Source: Bradyrhizobium sp. (GTDB lineage: Bacteria > Pseudomonadota > Alphaproteobacteria > Rhizobiales > Xanthobacteraceae). From it: a stretch of 63,683 nt of DNA. The stretch spans positions 1-63,683 of the forward strand of contig NZ_JAUYAN010000009.1 in the NCBI RefSeq assembly GCF_030693485.1. Reading direction: 5' to 3'. The number at the start of each line of letters is the position of its first letter. The stretch's first letter is position 1. Below are positions 1 to 8,611 of this stretch, piece by piece. Below the pieces are notes generated by a model. It was given only the letters and a program-made list of their open reading frames with translations. It did no database searches and was not told where the DNA came from. Both the position numbers and the translations under genes were made by a program.

Positions 1-59
1 CCGACCGGGCCGCAGTGCCGGTTTCCGCGGGGCGACGGAGGCGACAAAGGCCGGAATTC

Positions 60-290
60 TCCGAGGTGAGCACGTGATAAGCCGTCAAGCCATTGCGCAG
101 GGAATGTCGGATGTTCTCCGCTGCCCTGTATGCTCGTGTGCAGCTTTTTCGTACGACTTCGCACACGGGACCGCGGGTGCAGCGCGCATCCGGCATTCCC
201 TGCTCCCTCGTTTTCGAGGGGGAACGACAGGCAAACCTCGGGCAGATCGTGCCGCGAGAAGGCGGACGTGTATCTGGTTGGAATGAACTG
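60..290. repeat. Palindromic dispersed-type repeat, non-coding
   Basis: A 17-base arm at 97-113 (GCAGGGAATGTCGGATG) pairs with 187-203 (CATCCGGCATTCCCTGC) with one mismatch, enclosing about 73 bases. Several short overlapping reading frames cross it on both strands, but none has a recognisable domain or a good ribosome binding site. From memory, this kind of GGGAATGCCGG element recurs in intergenic DNA of Bradyrhizobium and relatives. Only one copy is visible here, so dispersal is an inference. Confidence 0.5.
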
Positions 291-302
291 CAACTCCCAC
301 CA

Positions 303-417
303 CGTCATTTGCGAGCCAGCGGGTCGCGCGAATGCGCGCCCGATGACAGGCTCCGCGAAGCAATCCATGCATCAGAAGAAAGATGGATTGCTTCGTCGCA
401 AATGCTGTTCGCAATGA
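303..417. repeat. Second palindromic intergenic repeat
   Basis: GCGAAGCAATCCAT at 355-368 is inverted at 383-396 with 13 of 14 positions paired. The flanks TCATTTGCGAG (306-316) and TTCGCAATGA (408-417) are roughly inverted too, so the whole block can fold as a long hairpin. It sits just beyond the 3' end of the leftward SDR gene and could end its transcript. No gene is seen in 1-426. Confidence 0.5.
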
Positions 418-426
418 GGAGGCCTG

Positions 427-1341
427 CTAGACCGGATCCCAGGGAAAAATATCCGCCGAACGGTCGAGCTTGTAGAACGATCCCTTGAGCGCGGGCATGC
501 CGTGCTCCGCAATCGTCTGCGGCGTCCAGCCTTCGCCGCGATGCACCGAGCGAATCGGCCGGTTCTGGCTGAACAGGAAAAGCTCGTTCATGCGCGCGCC
601 GAAGATTTGCCCTGACACGTCCTTGGCGGCGTCGCTGAGCAGATAGGCGCAGATCGGTGCAATCTTTTCCGGGCCCATCTGCTTGATCTTCTCAACCCGC
701 GCCTTCTCGGCTTCGGTCTGCGTCGGGATGGTGCCGATCATGCGGGTCCAGGCGAACGGCGAGACGCAATTCGAGCGCACGTTGAAGCGTCCCATGTCGA
801 GCGCGATCGACTTCGACAGGCCGACGATGCCGAGCTTGGCGGCGGCGTAATTGGCCTGGCCGAAATTGCCGATCAGGCCCGAGGTCGAGGTGAAATGCAC
901 GAAGGAGCCGCTCTCCTGTTCACGAAACAGTCGCGCCGCGGCGTGGCTGACGTAGAACGATCCCATCAGGTGCACCTTGATGACGGATTCGAAGGCCTCC
1001 ACGCTCATTTTGTGGAAGATCATGTCGCGGAGGATGCCGGCATTGTTGACGACGCCGTCGAGCCGGCCGAAATGGTCGGTCGCTGTCTTGACGATCTTGC
1101 TCGCGGGGATCGCTTCCGCCACCGACTCGAAATTGGCAACGGCGGTGCCGCCGCGCTTCTTGATCTCGTCGACGACTTCCTCGGCCGGTGCGGCGCTGTT
1201 GCCGGCGCCGTCGGCCGCGCCGCCGGGATCGTTGACCACGACCTTGGCGCCCTCGGCGGCGCACAGGAGCGCAATCTCGCGGCCGATGCCGCGTCCCGCG
1301 CCGGTGACGATGATGACTTTGTCCTGCAACGATTTTGTCAT
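427..1341 (-). CDS. SDR family oxidoreductase, 3-hydroxyacyl-CoA dehydrogenase-like
   Basis: Short-chain dehydrogenase of about 304 residues, predicted to oxidise or reduce a hydroxyacyl-type substrate with NAD(P). The sequence shows the cofactor motif TGAGRGIG near residue 12, the NNAG motif, a Ser-containing TSTSG stretch and the catalytic YAAAK. The C-terminal tail is longer than in minimal SDRs, as in the multifunctional-enzyme/HSD17B4-like branch used in beta-oxidation-type pathways. The start at 1341 is chosen over the upstream in-frame codon because GGGAG lies about 7 bases before it. A palindromic repeat separates it from the thiolase behind it, and co-expression with the thiolase and DUF35 genes is likely. 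The exact substrate cannot be read from sequence. Confidence 0.85.
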   Translation of the reverse strand: MTKSLQDKVIIVTGAGRGIGREIALLCAAEGAKVVVNDPGGAADGAGNSAAPAEEVVDEIKKRGGTAVANFESVAEAIPASKIVKTATDHFGRLDGVVNNAGILRDMIFHKMSVEAFESVIKVHLMGSFYVSHAAARLFREQESGSFVHFTSTSGLIGNFGQANYAAAKLGIVGLSKSIALDMGRFNVRSNCVSPFAWTRMIGTIPTQTEAEKARVEKIKQMGPEKIAPICAYLLSDAAKDVSGQIFGARMNELFLFSQNRPIRSVHRGEGWTPQTIAEHGMPALKGSFYKLDRSADIFPWDPV

Positions 1342-1360
1342 GGAGTTCTCCCGGTTGTCC

Positions 1361-1446
1361 TTCGTCATTCCGGGGCGATGCGCAGCATCGAACCCGGAAT
1401 CCTGTGATGCCGGGTCTGGTGCTGCGCACCATCCCGGAATGACGAA
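1361..1446. repeat. REP-like palindromic element, copy 1
   Basis: The ends are a perfect 14-base inverted repeat, TTCGTCATTCCGGG (1361-1374) and CCCGGAATGACGAA (1433-1446). The inside has further GGAATCC/CCGGGT blocks. Related elements occur at 6967-7046, 9850-9958 and 13517-13592. It lies between two co-directional genes and could form a stable RNA hairpin. Confidence 0.75.
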
Positions 1447-1451
1447 GGTGA

Positions 1452-2591
1452 TTACTTCTCGTTCGTAAAAATGATCGTGCCGGATGCCGCGAACATGCCG
1501 CCGACGCCGTGGCAGACCGATATTTTCGCACCCGGCACCTGCGCCGGCGCGATGCCGCGCATCTGCCGCACGCTCTCCTGCAACGCGTACATGCCGTACA
1601 TGCCCGAATGCATGTAGCTCAAGCCCCCGCCATTGGTGTTGAGCGGCAGCTTGCCGCCGGGGCGGGTGTTGCCGTCGGCGATGAACTTGCCGGTCTCTTC
1701 ATGCGGCATGAAGCCGAGGTCGCCGAGGCCGTAGAGCGGCAGATGCGCGAAGGCGTCGTAGATCATCAGGTGATCGACGTCCTTGTGGGCGATGCCGGCT
1801 TCCCTGAAGGCGAGGGGACCCGCGGTGCGGAAGGCGCGCGAGCTGTCAAAGGTCTCCATCTGGCTGACCATCGGGGTTTCCACGCTCTCGCCGGTGCCGA
1901 GGATGTAGACCGGCTTGTTCGGAAAGTCCCTGGCGCGGTCGGCCGAGGTCAGGATCAAGGCACCGCCGCCATCGGTGACGAGGCAGCACTGCAGGATGCG
2001 GAACGGATAGGCGATCATCTTCGAGTTCAGGACGTCCGCGACCGTGATCGGCGCCTTCATCATGGCGCGCGGGTTCTTCGCGGCCCATTCGCGCTGCACC
2101 ACCGCAACCATGGCGATCTGCTCATGGGTGATGCCGTGGGTCTTCATGTAGCGCAGCACCGGGATCGGAAACATGCTCGGCGGCCCGTAGACGCCGAACG
2201 GCGACTCGAACTGGCCGTTCAGGCTGTCCGGCGGCGTCGAGCGCGGCAGCTTGCCGATCATCGACTTGCCGCTCTCGGCGTGCGTGATCAGCACGGTTTT
2301 GCACAGTCCGGCCTCGATCGCCGCCGCGGCATGGCGGACATGCAGCATGAACGAGCAGCCGCCCACCGACGTTCCGTCGACCCAGGTCGGCTTGATGCCG
2401 AGGTAATGCGCGATCTGCTGCGGCGTTTCCACTGCGGTGGCGATGCCGTCGATGTCGGACAGTTTCAGGCCGGCATCGGCAATGGCGTTGAGTGCCGCAT
2501 CGGCGTGCAACTGGATTTGCGACATGTCGGGAATGACGCCGAGCTCGGTGGTCTCGGCGGCGCCGACGACGGCGACTGCGTTTCTGCGCAT
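1452..2591 (-). CDS. Thiolase family protein (lipid-transfer/acetyl-CoA acetyltransferase-like)
   Basis: A 379-residue thiolase-fold protein of the SCP2/lipid-transfer type, predicted to cleave or form a carbon-carbon bond in an acyl-CoA. Visible features are the N-terminal VAVVGAAETTELG strand and turn, the VGGCSFMLHVRHA region at the usual position of the nucleophilic Cys, a NTNGGGLSYMHSG loop and the C-terminal SVCHGVGGMFAASGT block, where the Cys-His pair of thiolases sits. The start ATG at 2591 gives the canonical N-terminus. The reading frame stays open far upstream, but that part reads antisense through other genes. The DUF35 gene ends 5 bases before this start, and thiolase/DUF35 pairs form hetero-complexes in steroid side-chain and related degradation. 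Substrate unknown. Confidence 0.85.
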   Translation of the reverse strand: MRRNAVAVVGAAETTELGVIPDMSQIQLHADAALNAIADAGLKLSDIDGIATAVETPQQIAHYLGIKPTWVDGTSVGGCSFMLHVRHAAAAIEAGLCKTVLITHAESGKSMIGKLPRSTPPDSLNGQFESPFGVYGPPSMFPIPVLRYMKTHGITHEQIAMVAVVQREWAAKNPRAMMKAPITVADVLNSKMIAYPFRILQCCLVTDGGGALILTSADRARDFPNKPVYILGTGESVETPMVSQMETFDSSRAFRTAGPLAFREAGIAHKDVDHLMIYDAFAHLPLYGLGDLGFMPHEETGKFIADGNTRPGGKLPLNTNGGGLSYMHSGMYGMYALQESVRQMRGIAPAQVPGAKISVCHGVGGMFAASGTIIFTNEK

Positions 2592-2596
2592 GGTGC

Positions 2597-3010
2597 TTAA
2601 CCCTTCGCCGGACGGAACAGGGGAAGCGTGATCTTGTCGTCGAGTTTCTCGAACGCGACTTCCAGCTTCATGTCGAGTTCGAGCGCCTCCGGCGTCTGCG
2701 GGCAGTCGACGATATTGCTCATCATCCGCGGGCCTTCCTCCAGTTCCACCACGGCAATGGCGTAAGGCGGGGTGAAGCCCGGTGCGGCGGGGCGGTGGTT
2801 GATGACGTAGCTGTACAGCGTACCCTTGCCGCTGGCCTTGAAGATCGAGACCTTGCGCGAAGCGCAGGACGGGCAGAACGGGCGCGGCGGAAAATAGACG
2901 TTGGCGCAGGCGTCGCAGCGCTGCAGGCGCAACTCGCCGGCGGCGGTGCCATCCCAGAAATGCTGGGTTTCCGGTGTCGGTTTCGGTCGCGCGCGCGCTG
3001 GCTCGGCCAT
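2597..3010 (-). CDS. DUF35 OB-fold/zinc-ribbon protein, thiolase partner
   Basis: A 137-residue protein with an N-terminal rubredoxin-like zinc ribbon (CDAC near residue 36 and CPSC about 14 residues on) followed by an OB-fold with GKGTLYSYVINHRP. This is the DUF35/Zn-ribbon-acyl-CoA family, whose members bind acyl-CoA and partner lipid-transfer thiolases or hydratases. The start at 3010 has a strong GGGAGGACA upstream. The in-frame extension to 3100 has no such site and is not conserved-looking. It is immediately upstream of the thiolase, so the two subunits are probably made together. Confidence 0.85.
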   Translation of the reverse strand: MAEPARARPKPTPETQHFWDGTAAGELRLQRCDACANVYFPPRPFCPSCASRKVSIFKASGKGTLYSYVINHRPAAPGFTPPYAIAVVELEEGPRMMSNIVDCPQTPEALELDMKLEVAFEKLDDKITLPLFRPAKG

Positions 3011-3221
3011 ATCGGTCTGTCCTCCCGGGATCGGGCCGCGTGGCCCGCTTGTTGCGATCTTGATGCGACATTGACCATCTGGCGTCAACGGTCCAGCCAT
3101 AAGGTTGCATGGCCCTATTCCGGCTGGCGCACAATCGGCTGTCGAGGGCCCTTGTAGCTTGTATGCCAGCGAACTCTCGCGTTAGGTTCGTGCAGCCACA
3201 AGGCATGAAGACGGAGACAGT

Positions 3222-4562
3222 GTGCGAACCATTCGAATAGGGTCCGGCGCCGGCTATTCCGGCGATCGCATCGAGCCTGCAGTTGAGCTCGCCGAAAAAG
3301 GCGACCTGCAGTATCTGGTGTTCGAATGTCTTGGCGAGCGCACCGTGGCGCTGGCGCAGCAGGCGCGCATGAAGAATCCCGATAGCGGTTACGATCCGCT
3401 GCTGGAAGAACGAATGCGCGCGGTGCTGCCGCTCTGCGCCGCCAGGGGTATCAAGGTCGTCACCAATATGGGCGCCGCCAATCCGGTCGCCGCCGCGCGC
3501 AGGACCGCGGAGATCGCGAAGTCTTTGGGTCTGTCGTCGCTGAGGATCGCCGCCGTGGTCGGCGACGACGTGCTTGACGCCTGCAAGGACGGCGACCTCC
3601 CGATCATGGAGTTCGACGGCACGATCAAGCAACTCGGTAACCGGCTGCTGTCGGCCAATGCCTATCTCGGCGCCGAGCCGATCGCGCAGGCGCTGACATC
3701 GGGCGCCGATATCGTGATCACCGGCCGCGCCTCGGATCCCGCGCTGTTCCTGGCGCCGATGATCCACGCGTTCGGCTGGGCGATGGACGACTGGAATTTG
3801 CTGGGGCAGGGCACCGTCGCCGGGCATCTGCTGGAATGCGCCGGCCAGATCACCGGCGGTTATTTTGCCGACCCCGGTTACAAGGACGTCGCCGATCTGG
3901 CCCGGCTCGGTTTTCCGATCGGCGAAGTCGGCGAGGACGGCAGCCTCGTCATCACCAAGGTCGCCGGCTCCGGCGGCGCCGTAACGGCGCAGACCTGCAA
4001 GGAGCAGCTGCTGTACGAGGTGCATGATCCCAAACGCTATCTGCAGCCCGACGTGGTGGCGGATTTTTCGGAAGTGAAGGTCGCGGAGATCGGACCTGAT
4101 CGAGTCCGCGTCAGCGGCGGGCGCGGTACCAGGCGCACCGATACGCTGAAGGTCTCGGTCGGCTATGTCGACAGCTTCATTGGTGAGGGGCAGATTTCCT
4201 ACGCCGGCCCAGGCGCGCTGGCGCGGGGGAGTCTGGAGCTGGAAATCGTTCGGGAACGCCTGAAGCTGACAGGCGTTGTGACCAGCGAATTGCGGTTCGA
4301 GCTTGTCGGCGTCGAGTCGCTGCACGGGCCTCAGGTCTCTGCACAGGCCAACGAACCTTACGAGGTGCGCGTACGCGTCGCCGGCCGCACCGAAAATTTG
4401 CGCGAGGCGGTCCGGATCGGCAACGAAGTGGAAACGCTCTATACCAATGGTCCCGCCGCCGGCGGCGGCGCGTGGAAATCGGCGCGCGACGTGGTCGCGG
4501 TGGCATCGGTGCTGCTGCCGCGTGACCTCGCAAAACCGCAAATCCAGTTCGTGGGGGCATAA
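3222..4562 (+). CDS. AtuA-family protein, DUF1446 domain (acyclic terpene utilisation-like)
   Basis: A 446-residue protein matching the DUF1446 part of AtuA, a protein of Pseudomonas acyclic terpene (citronellol/geraniol) utilisation. It has the N-terminal RIGSGAGYSGDR loop, VTNMGAANP near residue 80 and DIVITGRASDPALFLAP near residue 160. It begins with GTG, with GGAG 8 bases before. It is divergent from the DUF35 operon and directly abuts the next gene, which encodes the small ferredoxin-fold domain that many AtuA proteins carry at their own C-terminus. The biochemical reaction of the family is not established. The neighbourhood suggests catabolism of a branched or terpenoid-like acid. Confidence 0.8.
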   Translation: MRTIRIGSGAGYSGDRIEPAVELAEKGDLQYLVFECLGERTVALAQQARMKNPDSGYDPLLEERMRAVLPLCAARGIKVVTNMGAANPVAAARRTAEIAKSLGLSSLRIAAVVGDDVLDACKDGDLPIMEFDGTIKQLGNRLLSANAYLGAEPIAQALTSGADIVITGRASDPALFLAPMIHAFGWAMDDWNLLGQGTVAGHLLECAGQITGGYFADPGYKDVADLARLGFPIGEVGEDGSLVITKVAGSGGAVTAQTCKEQLLYEVHDPKRYLQPDVVADFSEVKVAEIGPDRVRVSGGRGTRRTDTLKVSVGYVDSFIGEGQISYAGPGALARGSLELEIVRERLKLTGVVTSELRFELVGVESLHGPQVSAQANEPYEVRVRVAGRTENLREAVRIGNEVETLYTNGPAAGGGAWKSARDVVAVASVLLPRDLAKPQIQFVGA

Positions 4563-4883
4563 ATGACAAAGCTGCGCGAACTCGCCCATTCCCGCGCCGG
4601 CGACAAGGGAAATATTTCCAACATTTCGGTGATCGCCTATGACGCTGAGAACTACCCGTTGCTGCTCGAACAGGTCACCAGCGCGCGGGTCAAGGCGCTG
4701 TTTGCCGGCGTGGTCGAAGGCGACGTCGTGCGCTATGAGTTGCCCAATATCGCCGCCTTGAACTTCGTGATGAGCGGGGCGCTCGGTGGCGGCGTGACGC
4801 GCTCGCTGGCGCTCGATGCCCACGGCAAATCGCTCAGTTCCGCGCTGCTCGATCTGGACATTGACGACACGCCCCAGCAATAG
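4563..4883 (+). CDS. AtuA C-terminal-like ferredoxin-fold domain protein
   Basis: A 106-residue stand-alone domain resembling the C-terminal ferredoxin-fold part of AtuA: LRELAHSRAGDKGNISNISV at the N-terminus and LPNIAALNFVMSGALGGGVT in the second half. The ATG follows the stop codon of the DUF1446 gene with no gap, so translation is almost certainly coupled and the proteins probably assemble 1:1. Function beyond this is unknown. Confidence 0.8.
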   Translation: MTKLRELAHSRAGDKGNISNISVIAYDAENYPLLLEQVTSARVKALFAGVVEGDVVRYELPNIAALNFVMSGALGGGVTRSLALDAHGKSLSSALLDLDIDDTPQQ

Positions 4884-4930
4884 TCGCGATGTCAGCGATA
4901 CGCTTGACCATGACCGACAGAGAGTAGACG

Positions 4931-6280
4931 ATGAAGAACGCCCCGACCCTGGCCACACTGGCCGACGATCTCGCCAGCGGCCGCACCAGCGCCCGCAAGC
5001 TGGTCGATAGCTGTCTTGCCAAAATTGCCGACAGCTCGGGCGAGGGCGCGCGGGCGTTCATTCATGTCGCTGCCGAAGCGGCAATCGAGGCCGCCGAGGC
5101 GATGGACCGGCTCCGCGAGGTAAAAGCCGCGCCGTCGCGCTTTGCCGGCATTCCGATCTCGATCAAGGACCTGTTCGACATCAGGGGGCAGGTGAGCCGC
5201 GCCGGATCGCGCGCGCTCGACGATTCCGCGCCGGCGGAGGCCGATGCGCCCGCGGTGGCGCGGTTGCGCCGGGCCGGTTTCGTGGTGATCGGGCGCACCA
5301 ACATGACCGAATTCGCCTATTCCGGCATCGGTATCAATCCGCATTACGGCACGCCGAAGGGCGCCTGGCAGCGCAGCGTCGGCCATGTGCCCGGCGGGTC
5401 GTCGTCGGGCGCGGCGGTGTCGGTGGTCGACGGTATGGCGCATGGCGCGCTCGGCACCGACACCGGCGGCTCCTGCCGAATTCCGGCGGCCTATAACGGC
5501 ATCGTCGGCTTCAAGCCGACCCAGCGGCGGGTGCCGCTCGACGGCGCGGTGCCGCTGTCGTCCACGCTCGACAGTATCGGGCCGCTGGCGCGCACGGTGG
5601 CGTGCTGTGCGGCGCTCGACGCCGTGCTGGCCGATGAGACCTTCGTGCCGCTGCAACCGCGCCCGATCAGGGGGATGCGGCTGGCGGTGCCGACCACGGT
5701 GGCGCTCGACGATCTCGACGATGAGGTGGCGCGGACATTCGAGCGCGCGCTGGAGACGCTGTCGCGCCAGGGGGCGCTGATCGAGCGGATCGAGGTACCG
5801 GAATTCCTCGACGTCGCGGTCATGAACACCAAGGGCGGCTTCGCTGCGGCGGAAAGCTTTGCCTGGCACCGCTATCTGATCGCCGGCAGTGGCGACGTCT
5901 ACGACCCCCGCGTCTCCTTGCGCATCATGCGCGGCGAAAGCATCAGTGCCGCCGACTATATCGATCTGCTGGTGACGCGGAAGTCGATGATCGCGCGCGC
6001 CACGGTCCGCCTCGCGCCCTATGACGCGCTGATCATGCCGACCACCGCCAATACGCCGCCCCGGATCGCCGATCTCGCCGATGACAAGGCCTTTACCAAG
6101 GCGAACCTGCTGTCGCTGCGCAACTGCACGCTGATCAACATGAGCGATGGCTGCGCGATCTCGTTGCCTTGCCATCGCGAAGGCGAGGTGCCGGTCGGAT
6201 TGATGCTGGCGGCATCTGCTGGGGCCGACCGTCGCATCTTTGAATTAGCCGCCGGCATGGAGGACGCCATTCGTGTTTGA
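4931..6280 (+). CDS. Amidase signature family hydrolase
   Basis: A 449-residue amidase-signature enzyme of the GatA/FAAH fold that hydrolyses an amide or ester. The Ser-cisSer-Lys triad is visible: Lys79 in ISIKDLFD, the GGSSSG serines at 157-159, and the nucleophile Ser181 in GTDTGGSCRIPA. It lacks the context of a gatCAB operon, so it is a catabolic amidase rather than the Glu-tRNA amidotransferase. It starts 47 bases after the AtuA pair and its stop overlaps the start of the DUF2848 gene by 8 bases. All four genes probably form one unit acting on an amide-containing or activated carboxylate substrate. Confidence 0.85.
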   Translation: MKNAPTLATLADDLASGRTSARKLVDSCLAKIADSSGEGARAFIHVAAEAAIEAAEAMDRLREVKAAPSRFAGIPISIKDLFDIRGQVSRAGSRALDDSAPAEADAPAVARLRRAGFVVIGRTNMTEFAYSGIGINPHYGTPKGAWQRSVGHVPGGSSSGAAVSVVDGMAHGALGTDTGGSCRIPAAYNGIVGFKPTQRRVPLDGAVPLSSTLDSIGPLARTVACCAALDAVLADETFVPLQPRPIRGMRLAVPTTVALDDLDDEVARTFERALETLSRQGALIERIEVPEFLDVAVMNTKGGFAAAESFAWHRYLIAGSGDVYDPRVSLRIMRGESISAADYIDLLVTRKSMIARATVRLAPYDALIMPTTANTPPRIADLADDKAFTKANLLSLRNCTLINMSDGCAISLPCHREGEVPVGLMLAASAGADRRIFELAAGMEDAIRV

Positions 6281-6959
6281 ACTCACTTTCACCGTTCAGG
6301 ATGGCGGCGCGGGCATGCCGCTGACGCTGGCGATCGACCAGGCCGTGATCGCCGGCTGGACCGGACGCGATCCGGTGGCGCGCGACAAGCACATCGCCGA
6401 ACTCGAGGCGATCGGCATCGCGCGGCCGGCCTCGACGCCGATCTATTACCGCGTCTCGGCGCGGCGAATAACCACCACGGACAGCATTGAAGTCTGCGGC
6501 GGAGATTCCAGCGGCGAGGTCGAGTTCGTGCTGATCGGCTGGCAGGGCCGCATCCTCGTCGGCCTCGGCTCCGACCACACCGACCGCAAGGTGGAAGCCT
6601 ACAGCGTCACCGTGTCGAAGCAGATGTGCGACAAGGTGATGGCGCCGGAGTTATGGGAGCTGAAGGATGTCATCGGCCACTGGGACCACATGACATTGCG
6701 CGCCTGGGCGTGGATATCAGGCGAACGCGTGCTATACCAACAAGGCACGCTGGATCACATGCTCCCGGTCAAGGAGTTGATCCAGCGCGGTTTCGGCGAC
6801 AAGGGTTTTCCCGACGGCTGCGCCATGTTCGGCGGCACCTTCGCCGCCATCGGCGGCATCCGCCCGGCCGATCGCTTCGAGTATGAACTCGAGGACCCCG
6901 TGCTCAAGCGCAGCATTCGGCATGCGTATGATGTGACGGTGTTGCCGGTGCTGGGTTGA
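6273..6959 (+). CDS. DUF2848 family protein
   Basis: A 228-residue protein with the features of DUF2848, a family of unknown activity related to the fumarylacetoacetate-hydrolase superfamily: an IAGWTGRD stretch, VEFVLIGWQGRILVGLGSDH in the middle and FGGTFAAIGGIRPADRFEYEL near the end. It starts with GTG inside the last codons of the amidase gene, which fits translational coupling. The amidase neighbour suggests sequential hydrolysis steps. I recognise the family, not a reaction. Confidence 0.7.
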   Translation: MFELTFTVQDGGAGMPLTLAIDQAVIAGWTGRDPVARDKHIAELEAIGIARPASTPIYYRVSARRITTTDSIEVCGGDSSGEVEFVLIGWQGRILVGLGSDHTDRKVEAYSVTVSKQMCDKVMAPELWELKDVIGHWDHMTLRAWAWISGERVLYQQGTLDHMLPVKELIQRGFGDKGFPDGCAMFGGTFAAIGGIRPADRFEYELEDPVLKRSIRHAYDVTVLPVLG

Positions 6960-6966
6960 GGATGGC

Positions 6967-7046
6967 CGTCATTCCGGGCGCGCGGCAGCGCGAACCAGGA
7001 ATCTCGAATTTCCGGGTTCGATGCCTCGCATCGCCCTGGAATGACG
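6967..7046. repeat. REP-like palindromic element, copy 2
   Basis: CGTCATTCCGGG at 6967-6978 is inverted as CCCTGGAATGACG at 7034-7046, with an inner GGAATCTCGAATTTCCGGG hairpin. Same family as the copies at 1361, 9850 and 13517. It sits just after the DUF2848 stop codon. Confidence 0.7.
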
Positions 7047-7100
7047 GGAGCACCCGGAAATCGGGTGGCAGCATGCAGTTCGAATTGCGAAACTGCTCCC

Positions 7101-7848
7101 ATGAAATCAACCGCAAAGAACCTCATCCATCCCGCTCCTCCTTGTGACATCGCGGCGCGCATCGATGTCATCGACTGGACGCAGGCAATCAGCGATCTCG
7201 ACGCCCAGGGCTGCGCTGTCCTCAAGGGTTTGCTCTCTGCGGAAGAATGCCGCGCGATTGCCGCGCTCTATCCCGACGACAAGAACTTTCGCAACGGGTT
7301 GTGATGGGCCGCCACGGTTTCGGCCGCGGCGAATACAAATACTTCTCCTATCCCTTGCCTGATCTGATCGCGGGGCTGCGCCCGGCGCTCTACGTCAAAC
7401 TCAGTGACATCGCCAACCGCTGGAACGAGGCGCTGGGGATCGATGTCCGTTATCCCGAAAGCCACGACGCGTTCCTGAAGCGGTGCCATGACGACGGCAG
7501 GTGCGGCCGACTCCGTTGCTGCTGCAGTATGGCGCCGGCGATTACAACTGCCTGCATCAGGATCTCTATGGCGAGCACGTGTTTCCGCTGCAGGTGGCGA
7601 TCCTGCTGTCGGAACCGGGCCGTGATTTCACTGGTGGCGAATTCGTACTGACCGAGCAGCGGCCGCGCATGCAGTCGCGGCCGGAAGTGGTGCCGCTGAC
7701 CCAGGGCGATGCGGTGGCTTTTGCTGTGCACCACCGGCCGGTGCAGGGGACGCGCGGCTTCTATCGGGTTAATCTGCGCCATGGCGTCAGCCGGCTGCGC
7801 TCCGGCCACCGCCATACCGTGGGTGTGATCTTTCACGATGCGAAATGA
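7101..7848 (+). pseudogene. 2OG-Fe(II) oxygenase, broken by two -1 frameshifts
   Basis: Read through three frames, the segment gives one protein of about 250 residues. MKSTAKNL to NFRN (7101 to about 7292) is continued by RVVMGRHGFGRGEYKYFSYP in a second frame, then by [16 protein letters not shown] in a third from about 7500 to 7848. The iron ligands HQD in [12 protein letters not shown] and the distal [16 protein letters not shown] block are present in the last part. Each junction fits the loss of one base, near 7293 and near 7492, neither in a long homopolymer. The stop overlaps the AlkB start as ATGA, showing the old gene was translationally coupled. Real decay or sequencing error cannot be told apart here. 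The apparent product is truncated at about 67 residues. Confidence 0.8.
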
Positions 7849-8513
7849 AGGTGACTCCATTGACGGCCGATCTGTTCGAAAGCGTTCCCGATCTGCGTCC
7901 CTCGCGCGAAGCGATGGCGGAGGGCGCCGTGTTGCTGCGCGGCTTCGCCCGGCCGGTCGAAGCCGAGCTGATCGCTGCAATCGGCGAGATCGTGACGCAG
8001 GCGCCGTTTCGTCACATGGTGACGCCGGGTGGCCACCAGATGTCGGTGGCGATGACCAATTGCGGTAGCGCCGGCTGGGTCACCGACCGCAGCGGCTATC
8101 GCTATGACGGCCTCGATCCGGAATCCCGTGCACCGTGGCCGGCCATGCCGGCCTCGTTTCGCGCGCTGGCAGCGCAGGCGGCTTCCGAGTCGGGATTCGA
8201 CGGTTTTGCGCCGGATGCCTGCCTGATCAACCGCTACCAGCCCGGCGCCCGCATGTCGCTGCACCAGGACAGAGACGAGGACGATTTTGGCGCGCCGATC
8301 GTCTCGGTCTCGCTGGGCCTGCCGGCGATCTTCCTGTTCGGCGGCTTGCAGCGCAGCGATAGACCGCGCCGGTTTCGGCTGGAGCACGGCGACATCGTGG
8401 TCTGGGGTGGGCCGTCGCGGCTGTTCTTTCACGGCATAGTCCCGCTCGCCGACGGCGAGCACGCCTTGCTGGGCCGCCAGCGCATCAACCTGACGTTTCG
8501 AAAGGCGCGCTGA
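7845..8513 (+). CDS. alkB: AlkB-like alpha-ketoglutarate-dependent dioxygenase
   Basis: A 222-residue Fe(II)/2-oxoglutarate dioxygenase that oxidatively removes alkyl groups (1-methyladenine, 3-methylcytosine) from DNA or RNA. The AlkB signature is complete: [17 protein letters not shown] with iron ligands His140 and Asp142, His196 in FFHGI, and the 2OG-binding RINLTFR (Arg213, Asn215, Arg219). Spacing and length match the Escherichia coli enzyme. It starts in an ATGA overlap with the frameshifted oxygenase. If that gene really is broken, AlkB translation may now depend on re-initiation. A hairpin follows it. Confidence 0.9.
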   Translation: MKVTPLTADLFESVPDLRPSREAMAEGAVLLRGFARPVEAELIAAIGEIVTQAPFRHMVTPGGHQMSVAMTNCGSAGWVTDRSGYRYDGLDPESRAPWPAMPASFRALAAQAASESGFDGFAPDACLINRYQPGARMSLHQDRDEDDFGAPIVSVSLGLPAIFLFGGLQRSDRPRRFRLEHGDIVVWGGPSRLFFHGIVPLADGEHALLGRQRINLTFRKAR

Positions 8514-8521
8514 CTTTTTCT

Positions 8522-8540
8522 TTCTCCCCTTGTGGGAGAA
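8522..8540 (+). terminator. Hairpin after alkB
   Basis: TTCTCCC and GGGAGAA (8522-8528 and 8534-8540) form a 7-base perfect stem with a 5-base loop, a few bases after the alkB stop. It is preceded, not followed, by a T-run, so as a terminator for plus-strand transcripts it is only plausible. Confidence 0.4.
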
Positions 8541-8611
8541 GGAAGGTGCGGCGCTCGCCTTCCCAACAACGCCCGCGCCGGTCTATGCTTGCCCCGCTGG
8601 GGGAGGCAACC

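Noticed and set aside
1..426. Several overlapping 60-130 codon frames at the left edge
   Set aside because: They follow palindromic repeats on both strands, have no domain and contradict one another.
1452..4958. A 1168-codon minus-strand frame joining the thiolase to upstream sequence
   Set aside because: Only the part from 2591 down has thiolase features. The rest reads antisense through the AtuA gene and through DUF35 in the wrong frame, with low-complexity His/Arg/Ala-rich sequence.
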